From positions 1 to 64,000 of the forward strand of contig MPUH01000005.1 in the NCBI GenBank assembly GCA_001970955.1: a stretch of 64,000 nt of DNA, given 5' to 3'. Positions 47,327 through 57,263 of this stretch are shown here, one piece after another. Both the position numbers and the translations under genes were made by a program. This DNA is from Stentor coeruleus (Eukaryota > Ciliophora > Heterotrichea > Heterotrichida > Stentoridae). The notes under the pieces were generated by a model. It made no database searches, was not told the DNA's origin, and saw nothing but the letters and a program-made list of their open reading frames with translations. Within the stretch, counting starts at the first letter, position 1. Each line of letters opens with the position of its first letter.

Positions 47327-49579
47327 CTATGCAGAAAAAAGCATCTCAAGAAACAAAACCCTATTTTTCTTCTTATCCTGTGCCAAATCCTTAACTTGAA
47401 AAAAAACCTTATACATTTTATTGACCAAATAACAAGAAGTAACCCCATGATTCATCCCAATAAAACTCTTCAACATTTCCACAATATACTTTAAACATTC
47501 AACATTAGCTGGATTCATCAAATCAAGTACCTGATGTTTAACCATAGTAAACCCAATGATATGCATCATATTAATTTTAGTATCAACAAATTCTCCATCA
47601 ATAATCGGTTTTTCTAATGCCTTCAAAAATTCCAATAAAGTATTTACCATTGAAGAAAACGTGACAATTTCATCAAATTGTTTATCACTATCAATAAGTT
47701 TTATTGTATGAGCCAAAACTAAAGGATCAAATTTATCTTCAAAAACATTTTTCATTCCCCTAGCATTTGTCCTAAGATATTCTACAATTCTTACTAATGG
47801 TTGAGGTAATAATGGTAATTCAATAGAAGGCCATTTTCTACATAAATCTTCACATGAATATCCTATAAAAGAGTCATGAATATTAGCTTCGATTTCAACA
47901 AGGTATTCACTACCATTTTTTACTTGGATTCTTATGAATTTTGTTAATAATCCAAGTTTTGATCTTTGAGTTTTTAGGTAGTTTATGTCGATAATTATTT
48001 GAATAACAATTTCAATAGTTTCTTGTTGGGCTAGATTATATGTGACTGGACTACAAGATATCCATTTATCAGAGATTAGTTCAAAGATAAGACGTGATGA
48101 GCCAATGTTTGTAATTTCAAAAGTGTCTTTGTAAGGGAATCTATAATGGATTTCATTAAAGATAAGTTTGGTTTTTGAAATACGTGCTTTAGGCATGTAT
48201 TTATGATGCAAATTATCAATTTCTTGGTAGATTTTACTCCGGAGCTCTTTTAATTTGATTGTGTCAGTTTTTAACACTTTGACAGAGAAGTTTGAAAAAA
48301 CTGGTTTGTGGTCACTGACTTGGATAGAATCACAGCTACTGTATCTGTTAAGTGTTGCTGAACCTTTCCATAATACCCTGTCACACCAAGCTGGCTCTCT
48401 GCGAAGATTATGTTGATTAGATCCGATCATGTATTTAAAAGTTGGTAGAAAAGTGATTTCGCCTTCACGAAAATCTGGGAAGAGGTTTAATGATTGCATT
48501 GCATTTATTAATTGATCGTTTACAAGACATAATTGGATTTCGTTTTTTGAGATGTATTTTATTATATCCCCTGCACTAATACTATCTATACGATAGTTTA
48601 GATCTCCGAACCAGAAAATATGATCATGTTCAAAAATGCTATATGAAACATCGTTTGGTAAAGAAAATTTGATTGTTCTTGAGATTGTACTGATGTTATC
48701 ATTTCTTAGTTTGAAATTTTGTTTATGGGGTGCTAAGTGGACGTTTATAAAACAAAAAGATGAACATAATATACTGAAGCGGTATGCAATAGCACCTTTG
48801 TTACCAGTAAAACCTTTTAGACCTAACTTGACTTGAAAAGTAGAAATGTTTTTGACAAGACTACTTATTGTCCTTTTTATGAAAATAACAGTGAGTAGAC
48901 CAACTAGAGAGCTTTGGCACATCTAAGTTATTATTACATTTTCATATGTATCTGGGTTAAAAATCTCGAGTAACTCTGAATTGAAATAGTTTACCCATTC
49001 TTGTTCTCTAATTGAATCTCCTCTTAGTTTAGTTAATTCACACATTTCTTGTAAACCAATAACAATAATATGAGGAGCATCTATTGGGTCATTATATTTT
49101 CTGTTTTGGCATAGAAACCATTCACGGAGTTGATTAGTCTTAGGAAAATACCCTCCAGCATTCCATGTCAAAACAGCAACTGTAAAATTATGACTTATTG
49201 TAAACTCCTCCATTTTATCCTGAAGTTGAGTTGATACATATGCTTCCATAGGTATTTTCCCATAATGATCTATAAGCAATAAGCTCGAGTTAGGTTTTTT
49301 TGTAATCAAACAAGGAGAATGTAAAGATACAGGAATAGACTCTTGGTAAAACCAAACCCATTTGTGATGATTACAACCCAAGTGAAAAGGTTCTTGTTGA
49401 TATCTAGGATAATCATTTAATATAGTCGTAAAAGTTTTAATAGCTTCATCTGTAGCATTAAACTCACATAATTGCTTATCAGTATTACCCCATGTAATTG
49501 CAAATATCTGGTCTTTCGGGATGATATGCATTTCAATAGTCAAAGGAAAAAGGATAACAATTTTCGGTTTTCTAAACAT
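47327..49579 (-). CDS. OCRL/INPP5B-like inositol polyphosphate 5-phosphatase (one 15-nt intron)
   Basis: Two exons (49579-48938 and 48922-47327) flank the phase-0 intron GTAATAATAACTTAG (48923-48937), giving 745 residues. The catalytic domain has VLTWNAGG, VIGLQEM, FTGNKGAIAYRF, NVHLAPHKQN, FWFGDLNYRI, REPAWCDRVLW and SDHKPVF, so the active site is complete. An ASH-like beta domain follows, then a RhoGAP-like fold (PLLPQPLVRIVEYL; FEDKFDPLVLAHTIKLI) of the non-catalytic type found in OCRL and INPP5B. Such enzymes remove the 5-phosphate from PI(4,5)P2 on endosomes, Golgi and ciliary membranes and bind Rabs via ASH-RhoGAP. The intron removes an in-frame stop, and neither half alone holds a complete catalytic domain. 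Confidence 0.93.
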
Positions 49580-50011
49580 TGTCTTAGCTCTGATTATAAT
49601 AAAACTGATTTACAATTACGCCTGCTCATAAACAAAAGTTTTATTCCTCACTATACACAAATAACAATTCTTAAACTCTGATTCAATCTTCACCCTTCCA
49701 GGAAAACACTATATAAAAACTACATAAGAAATTTCTTCGCTGCTTCTTAAAACACCTTTTATTGATTTCATACCTTTATTATTTAAAAAAACTACTCAAA
49801 TTAAGGTCTTTTAATTAAAATACAAGTATTACTTATTATAAAATTACAAACTAAAAGGAGAAAGTTTAACCCAGAAATTTACTTATAAAAAATTCCTATA
49901 TACAAACTTTTAGGTTTTTAATACATTTTCTAAAGGAAAATATGTTTGAAGTTATTCCTAATTAAAACTCCTAACCAACAACATGATCTTATTATATACT
50001 TATCCTTTCTA
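49580..50011. other. Intergenic between two minus-strand genes
   Basis: This 432-bp AT-rich region has no supported gene or repeat. Unlike most 5' flanks here it is not strongly depleted of C on the + strand. Confidence 0.45.
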
Positions 50012-52096
50012 TTACTTAGTATCTTGTATAAATCCTCTAAGTAACATCACATCATTTTCTCTGCACTCCCTAATCTTTTTCTCAATTTTATTCTTCAAAT
50101 TTATCCACACTGAAAAGTCTTCAAAAGTTAAAACCAACTGTATTTTATGTTCTATATTCACCATCATAACATTTGGTTCTTGTCTATCTTGTATTTGTAT
50201 CCGACTATATCTAACAAGATATTCAATAACCATATTAGACCCATCATAGCTTTTCTGGCTTAAAATAAAAAAATCAGGGTCGTCTATAATAAACCGCACA
50301 GAATTAGTCAAACCTTTTATTATAGTTTTAGTAGTTGATTTACCATTAAAATATTCTGAATTTATATGATATGATTTACCAACTTCAAGAAAATGAGAAG
50401 ATAAAACTTTTAAAGGACAAGAATTATAATCAATACCTTCAGGAATTTCAGCAGGGAATATAAGATAATTGAGTTTTCTATATAATAGGAATAGTCTTAT
50501 TTCATAACGAGTATAATCATCATCAGTAAAAGGTCTCCGGTTTTCTAATGGGATTTGCATAAGCCGCTCATCAACTGATGGCAAAATATAATTCAATGGT
50601 AATTCCAATCTTTCATCCCAGCTTAGTTCTAGGATATAGTCCCATTCTTCTTCAAAAATCCTAATAAAAAGCATTGGGTCTGAGAAATTGTTAAGAGAAT
50701 TTAATACAGTTCCTGATTTTTTGTATAAAGCATTTTTTACAATTTCTCTTTCAAGTTGCATACTTGTATCAATAGCTTTACTTGATAGCTCAAATAGTAA
50801 TTTACTAGCTAAATAACAAGTAAAAAACCTTAATTCCTCATCAGCCATAAGAATATTCCCTAATAAACTTACAAACTGAATATATTTTTCTTGTGAAGAA
50901 TCAGAATTTGGACAGTTTAAGAATATATCCATAGCGTTTAACAATGCTGATTGTACCAAACTCATGTTAAGTCCTAATAAATTATCTTCTTTACAGTTTA
51001 AAAAACTCATAATCGAAGCATTTAATGGGTTTTTTACTGTTTCCTCAGATTCTTCTAAGTAAGGCGAGTCTCGATTAGGGGGATTTATAATAACTTCATA
51101 ATAAGATTTTGGCAGATTCGGAGAAAATATTAAGAAAACTAAAGTTCTGACTAACGAAGGGTAGCTGAAAATATATAAAAATTTCGAAAGGATATAAATC
51201 GATACCGGAATTGGCAAATGATAAGGTTTTAGCTTGTTTTCTGTAATACTACTTATAAGTATTGGGAGAATAAAAACTTTAAGAAGTACATCACTCAATT
51301 TGCGATTGAAGATTTCTCTACCAATATCAAAAATATCATTGATATGATATAATAAATCCACAACTTCTTCTATAATAATATCAAGTTTTCCTAATGTTTT
51401 TGATGCTGCAGTACTTCTAACAATATCAATAATAGATTCTTTTAAATGATTGACAAGATTATAAAATAACCCAGAGCCTAAAATAAATCTGTCTATAGAT
51501 TCTTCATCCACTATTTAGATATTACCACTAAGTATCCTAAGAACTACAGTTCGAGATGCTGTTCTTATAATTGGTTCTTTATAGTTAAAAAACATCATAG
51601 CTCCAGTATAAAGAGTAAAACCATTGTAAATCATATATTGTCTAAGCTGAGGAATTGATATATTCACAGCAAGTCCTTTAAGCAATGAAATATAATTATA
51701 AATAATCTCATCATCTGTAAAATCAAAAGGATAAGTCAAGACTTCTTTATAAAACTCGCTTCTTAGTAAATATTCTTTATGGGAATCATTTCGCAGATTG
51801 TGGATCATAAGACTTGCTGACTGTAGCAATTGGATTGTAACTTCCTTGTCGAATTCTATCCTGAGGATTTTCAAATATATCGAGAGTATATCTTGAGATT
51901 CAAAAGCCCTGTGTTGGATTTACTCGAAAAAGTTGAGGTTGTTTCTCTCAGCCCATATGAGCCCTTCAGTAAGAGATTTAAGAATTTCAATAACTTGTAG
52001 GATGTTGGATGAGTTTATATTCTGCGCTTTTTTAAGCTTTAATAGAAGCTCACTAGGTATAAATTACTTGAACCCTTCTTCTGTGTACATAGACAT
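50012..52096 (-). CDS. CLEC16A: CLEC16A/Ema-like endolysosomal protein (three 15-nt introns)
   Basis: Four exons: 52096-52068, 52052-51924, 51908-51526 and 51510-50012. The introns GTAATTTATACCTAG, GTAAATCCAACACAG and GTAATATCTAAATAG are each 15 nt. The spliced frame is exactly 680 codons (679 residues). The first exons restore the N-terminus expected for the family: a segment ILKSLTEGLIWAERNNLNFF, then DFTDDEIIYNYISLLKGLAV and LYTGAMMFFNYKEPIIRTASRTVVL (an FPL domain). The C-terminal half aligns only loosely. CLEC16A/Ema acts with the HOPS-Rab7 system in endosome maturation and mitophagy in animals, and a plant homolog works in autophagy. Starting at the internal ATG 51874 would cut off the beginning of the FPL domain. 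Confidence 0.88.
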
Positions 52097-52495
52097 AGAA
52101 TTATTATTGAGAAGAAATACAAGGTATAATTTGTAATGAAAATATGATAAAAAGATTAGGTTTATGATTTAGTTTTTAAATAAGCTTGGATGTTTTTTTT
52201 TTATGTGTTGGATAATAATTTGATGATAATTTTAAGTGTGTTAATTTATTTAGAGGGTTTGGGTTATTGAATAGATAATGAGAAAATATGATAATTAGGG
52301 TAATAAAAACTGTGATAAGTAATATGGGGATAATTTTTATTAATAAAGATAATTATGTGTTTTGAAAGAAGAAATTTATATAGAAAAACTAAATAATTTT
52401 TACATTAAAGAAATACATATAATAACTAGTAAATATACAACAATGTTATATCAAATAAAAAATCTTCAAACAAATTTTATATTTCTTATATAAAT
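52097..52495. other. Intergenic between two minus-strand genes
   Basis: 52130-52380 is C-poor (5' flank of CLEC16A). 52380-52495 is G-poor (3' flank of the ARF-GEF gene). No gene was found. Confidence 0.5.
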
Positions 52496-55400
52496 TTATG
52501 GCAGTCTTACATGATTATCAAATATCCTACTAAGACTAAGCTTGATAAATTTTTTCAACTCTTCTCTAATAGAAATATCTTGCACAGTAACCAAATCATA
52601 AAGTTCATCACCAACATTTTTCATAGCCTCAAGAACATTTTTGCCTAAAAAAGGTATCAAATTTTTAGAAACAACTGATTCAATTGAAGTTATTTCTTCT
52701 TTCCTTCCAGAGAAAAGTTTTTCTTTATTCGCAACATCAACAAGTAATTCTTTAGCAATATCATAAATTTTCTTTTGATCTTCAGTTCTATATATAAGTT
52801 CAAGTACAATAATCAATGATTCTTTTTCTATGCGAAAAAGTCCAGGAAGAGTTTTATTCCCAGCCATAAACCCTGCAGTCCATAAAGCTTTTCTAGTATC
52901 AAGATTTCCATCAAAATTCCTAGTTAATTTATAAACTTCTTCAAATGTTGGGATTAAAGATAGCATACTAGTTTCAGGGATGTCTATTAATAATATTTCC
53001 TTTATAGCCAATAAGATGTAATTAAGGATTATTATTTTATCAGATACAGGTCTTGGTTCAAAAGGAAGTTTTCCGTTTTTTAATTCTAGAAATAATTCTC
53101 TTGGCATACAAGTTTCTATTAGTTTTCTACAACTATTGACTGTTTCTTCCCATAGGAAATCAGTAAAATTTTTGTTATTCGTTATGACAAACTGTTTGAA
53201 TACATGTAAAATTGTTTTAGCTAAGCTCTCGTTTAATGTAAAAATCCCAGATAGAAGCAAATTAAAAAAGTTTGGGATAATAGGATGGAGTATGTTGAAT
53301 TTTTGTCCTATAACATTAGACATTCCTATTAAAGATTGGGTACAAGTTCCGTTTATCCATTCTTTTTCATATGAGTCGGCTTTAAAACCTTCAAAAATTC
53401 CTAAGAAAATTTCGGAGTAGGCCGTTCGGAGTTGGTCTTCTTCGAAATTCCCAAGGGATAAGGTGCTAAACAATAAAGTAGTGCCTGCATTTCTAACATA
53501 AGCCCTTGGGTCTTTTATTACTTTGCCTATACCTAAAAGAAGGATTTTCCAATAATCTCCAGGAACTTTGATGAAATCTACACAAACTTTAGCCATAACA
53601 TCTAAACTTTTGATGCTTATTTGTTCGAAATTTCCTTCAACGAAATTTAAAAGGCATGAACATATTGAATTGCTATACTCCAAAACACTATCCAAATGCT
53701 TTTCACATATTCTTTTTATAGCGTTAAAAGCTTGCTCAATAATACAAGTTGAAGTCTCTTTAGATGAAATTAGTAATACTTCAATAATTGTACCCCATCC
53801 TGACTTAATATTATGTCCAACCGTAAACACAAACGTACTCATGCAAGCAACAACAAGTTCTTTTACCGACAAATTTTTACTATTCTTCATAATAACTTCA
53901 AACGGCTGCAAAAATCCTTTCTGAAAATGAAAATTTTCAAGTTCTTCCTTCTGCAAAAACTTAATAGCTAACTGTTTTAAAGAATCAATAGCAAACGATG
54001 CAATAAACTGACTCTTATGCATCCCAGCTTGTGAAAAATGATCCCTAAGAGTTTTCCAAACCCTACTCCAAACATATCTCATTCTATTCATATTAACATC
54101 AGCAACATTAACAAGAGCTTGTAAACAAAAAGTTCTTGGATGTTGTCCCCAAAGTTCTTCTCTTGATATTTCTATAAGCCTAGTAACAAATTCAATAATT
54201 GTATCATCATCAAGTCTAGATGACATATTAAAAATATAATCAATTTCATCTGGTGTAATTTGTATTGATATACTTTCAGAACTTATTATATCATTTTCTG
54301 TAACAGGACCATCATATTGAGCACCTGAGTTTATAAGATGTAAATGGTCTAATTTTGATAAACATTTTAAGATATGTAACCAGCTACCTTTAAGATAATT
54401 AGCTTCAAATTTTGCTATTTCAAGTAAAACTTTCATACATTCGATATTTTTTTCTGAGATGTGGTCTTGAAGATAGATTAGAGATGTAAATTTTGCTAGG
54501 GATGAAAGGAAAATTTCGAGTTCTAGGGTCATTGAGAACCTACATGCGATTTTTATACAGGATAAGAAACCTTGGAGACTGAGTTTCCAGAATTTTGATT
54601 CAGTTGCTTCTTCGAGGATTATGGAGAATGTTGCGAGGAGAGGATGCCATAAAGCTTCTAGCATGGTTTTTAAGTAGTCTATGTGTAAGGCTTGATGATA
54701 TATTGAAGTGTGCTTTACTTCTTTTATGAGTTTTTGACCTTTCTGAAGCATTTTTTCTGTTTCTTTTATATAGAGTTCATGCTTTTTTTTTCCAGAACTC
54801 TCTATTTTTTCTCTTGCCTCCTCATCTTCTTCTAAGGTGAACTTGTTGTTTTTGACAGTTTCGTAAATACTTTCTAAGTACTCTGGGTCCAGGTCTTTAC
54901 CTTTATTTATACCCGCATTCATTATCTGAAACTGTGCCAGAGGCATTTTCTTCTGTATAGACACATTATGTAAATCAGTTTGTAACATAATAATAGCAAA
55001 TGACAACACATAAACCGTATCAGCTTCTTCAAAAAGACTTGGATTATCCTTATAATACTGTGCGGCGAACTTCTGCATAATCCTATCAACAACCTGCCCT
55101 TCCCCAGGTAGCCGAAAAGATGATAAAAACATTCTAATAGCCTCCACAATCCCAACCCCTTTAAAATCAAGCAACTGGACAAACTCATGAAAAATCGACA
55201 AATTCGGTTCTTTCCTAGACCCAAAAAACTCCCCAAGCACAGTTTTATCAATCCCTGGAGTCATCTTAAGAAACACCGCAACTTCACCCGGGTTACTCGA
55301 ATTCAAATACCCAGCTTCATGAAGGAACTTAATCCCAAGAATAGGTTTTATATTAAACTTCGCCACCGCTTTAGATAAATTTGTTTTTAAATGTTTATTT

Positions 55401-56965
55401 TTTTCAAATTCCATCAACACATTTTCTGACCCAAAATCACTTGTTGAATCTTCCTGTTCATCATTACAATGATCAGTTTTTATATAATTATTTTGTTTAT
55501 CAAGCCATGCAGCTTGTGTTGTAACAATACTCACAAGTGTTTCTAAAGATGTTTGTTTAAGTATTATTTCTTGTTGTGGTTGTGTTGATGATTCACTTTT
55601 ATTTTTACCTACAGCGATTTTCCCTAGTATATTAATGATTCTAGCGAAAATATCTTTTTCTTCAACATCACAATCATAGTTTAAAAACAGTTCTAATGTG
55701 GTTCTAGGGTTTTGTGTTATATTAAAAAATACTTCAACAACGAGAAGTTTTTGATGATAGTTAGAATTCTCACTTTCAAGGATTTTTATGAAGATATGTT
55801 CTAGAAATATACCAATTTCTGTTTTAAGGCTATCTTTAAAGTTATTGACAAGGGCGACGAATATGGATAAGGATAAGGCGAATATAGTTTTTTCTGTAGA
55901 TACGGAATTAGAAAGTAAACTTTCACATAATGTCCCTTGGATTATATCCATAAATGATTTACGGGATAAAAATACTGGACCTGGGTTATCGATAATTCCT
56001 AATATGAGCTCTAAGGACAGCACTTTGGATTTGAAAGTTACGCTTGGCATTAATGTTGGGAACTCTTTAAGACTTAACTTACTGATTGACCTGAAAATAA
56101 CCAAAGCGTCTTGTAAATAATCATTTCCTTCATCGCCTATCAAACATTTTCCAGCAGCTTCAATGCTTTTCATATGAGCCTTTTCACATGATTCAGAACA
56201 TATTGGGTCGTTTATATCTTTACAACGAAAATCAGCACTTTTTTTACATAATACACAACTACCATATTTCCCAAGAGTAAATATTTCATTATTTGCTATA
56301 TCAATTAATTCATCTTTAACTTCATCATCTGGTGATTTATAAGGAAGAGTTTTTATTTCGCTTAAAGTTATTGTGTTATTTTCCATTCTTTGGAATATAT
56401 AATGCATCATTTGAGTTAATGTCGCTTTAGCTGTTGTTTGATTGACAAGATTTTTTGATGTGATATGTATATGATAACATGCTCGAAATGCTTCTAAAAG
56501 TGTCCTATCATGGACTTCACAATTAAAGCTTGTTATTGTTGTTAGAAGAGTTTTTATAACTTGGAGTTGAACATTATCATCTGTTTCTTGAACACATTTA
56601 CAAACACTTTCTATTATTGCATCAATCATTTTACGTGAATGTCGGGATGATTGGGTTTGTAAAGGTTCTGAATATGAACATGTATCTTCACAGTTACCAT
56701 TGAGAAAACCATGAGATATGAGTTTTTGTATATGGTATAAAGTAACTTCAAGGACTTTTGTGATTTTAGAGTCTAAAGATAATTTGAATATAGGGAAATA
56801 TTTATTTGCGTCAAGGGAGAGATCTTTTTTGATTGATTCGATTGTGGAAAGGCATATGTCTCGGAGATCTTTGTTTTTCTTATTGGTAAGGGTTTTGCTA
56901 ATCTTGTCGAATGCTGAAGAAAGTAACTCGATATAAGATGAGCTTGGGTCTTTAAGATATTCCAT
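52496..56965 (-). CDS. BIG/Sec7-type ARF guanine-nucleotide exchange factor
   Basis: The 1489-residue protein has the DCB-HUS-Sec7-HDS layout of large ARF-GEFs. The Sec7 domain (about 540-735) contains FRLPGEGQ near residue 620, including the catalytic glutamic finger, and the ADTVYVLSFAIIMLQTDLHN segment. Presence of the DCB/HUS and HDS repeats favours BIG1/2 (yeast Sec7) over the GBF1/GNOM group, but phylogeny should decide. It would load GTP on ARF at the trans-Golgi or endosomes. Unusual: between DCB and HUS, residues 237-264 form a Cys/His cluster, C-x2-C-x7-C-x7-C-x3-C-x3-H, like a HIT or MYND zinc finger. No intron is needed; ATG 56965 gives a normal DCB N-terminus. Confidence 0.93.
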   Translation of the reverse strand: MEYLKDPSSSYIELLSSAFDKISKTLTNKKNKDLRDICLSTIESIKKDLSLDANKYFPIFKLSLDSKITKVLEVTLYHIQKLISHGFLNGNCEDTCSYSEPLQTQSSRHSRKMIDAIIESVCKCVQETDDNVQLQVIKTLLTTITSFNCEVHDRTLLEAFRACYHIHITSKNLVNQTTAKATLTQMMHYIFQRMENNTITLSEIKTLPYKSPDDEVKDELIDIANNEIFTLGKYGSCVLCKKSADFRCKDINDPICSESCEKAHMKSIEAAGKCLIGDEGNDYLQDALVIFRSISKLSLKEFPTLMPSVTFKSKVLSLELILGIIDNPGPVFLSRKSFMDIIQGTLCESLLSNSVSTEKTIFALSLSIFVALVNNFKDSLKTEIGIFLEHIFIKILESENSNYHQKLLVVEVFFNITQNPRTTLELFLNYDCDVEEKDIFARIINILGKIAVGKNKSESSTQPQQEIILKQTSLETLVSIVTTQAAWLDKQNNYIKTDHCNDEQEDSTSDFGSENVLMEFEKNKHLKTNLSKAVAKFNIKPILGIKFLHEAGYLNSSNPGEVAVFLKMTPGIDKTVLGEFFGSRKEPNLSIFHEFVQLLDFKGVGIVEAIRMFLSSFRLPGEGQVVDRIMQKFAAQYYKDNPSLFEEADTVYVLSFAIIMLQTDLHNVSIQKKMPLAQFQIMNAGINKGKDLDPEYLESIYETVKNNKFTLEEDEEAREKIESSGKKKHELYIKETEKMLQKGQKLIKEVKHTSIYHQALHIDYLKTMLEALWHPLLATFSIILEEATESKFWKLSLQGFLSCIKIACRFSMTLELEIFLSSLAKFTSLIYLQDHISEKNIECMKVLLEIAKFEANYLKGSWLHILKCLSKLDHLHLINSGAQYDGPVTENDIISSESISIQITPDEIDYIFNMSSRLDDDTIIEFVTRLIEISREELWGQHPRTFCLQALVNVADVNMNRMRYVWSRVWKTLRDHFSQAGMHKSQFIASFAIDSLKQLAIKFLQKEELENFHFQKGFLQPFEVIMKNSKNLSVKELVVACMSTFVFTVGHNIKSGWGTIIEVLLISSKETSTCIIEQAFNAIKRICEKHLDSVLEYSNSICSCLLNFVEGNFEQISIKSLDVMAKVCVDFIKVPGDYWKILLLGIGKVIKDPRAYVRNAGTTLLFSTLSLGNFEEDQLRTAYSEIFLGIFEGFKADSYEKEWINGTCTQSLIGMSNVIGQKFNILHPIIPNFFNLLLSGIFTLNESLAKTILHVFKQFVITNNKNFTDFLWEETVNSCRKLIETCMPRELFLELKNGKLPFEPRPVSDKIIILNYILLAIKEILLIDIPETSMLSLIPTFEEVYKLTRNFDGNLDTRKALWTAGFMAGNKTLPGLFRIEKESLIIVLELIYRTEDQKKIYDIAKELLVDVANKEKLFSGRKEEITSIESVVSKNLIPFLGKNVLEAMKNVGDELYDLVTVQDISIREELKKFIKLSLSRIFDNHVRLP

Positions 56966-57263
56966 TTATTTGATATATTAGAATGATTATAGTAAGATGA
57001 TTTTTTACGGTTTATGAAAAGATTGTAAGATGTTTGTTAGGAATAGAGAGAGGAGATAGGATGTTTTTATGTTTGGGAAATAGTTTTTAGATTGAGAGAT
57101 GATTGGTTGCATGAAGTGTATTTTTATAGTATAATAGGAAGCTTGGATGTTAGGATTACTATTAGAGGATGAGTTTTTTAGTATTATTAGGTATAGGATT
57201 ATGTAAGACAAGATAATTTATATGAATGTTTATAGTTACGCTTAATAACAGTAGAAAAAATAG

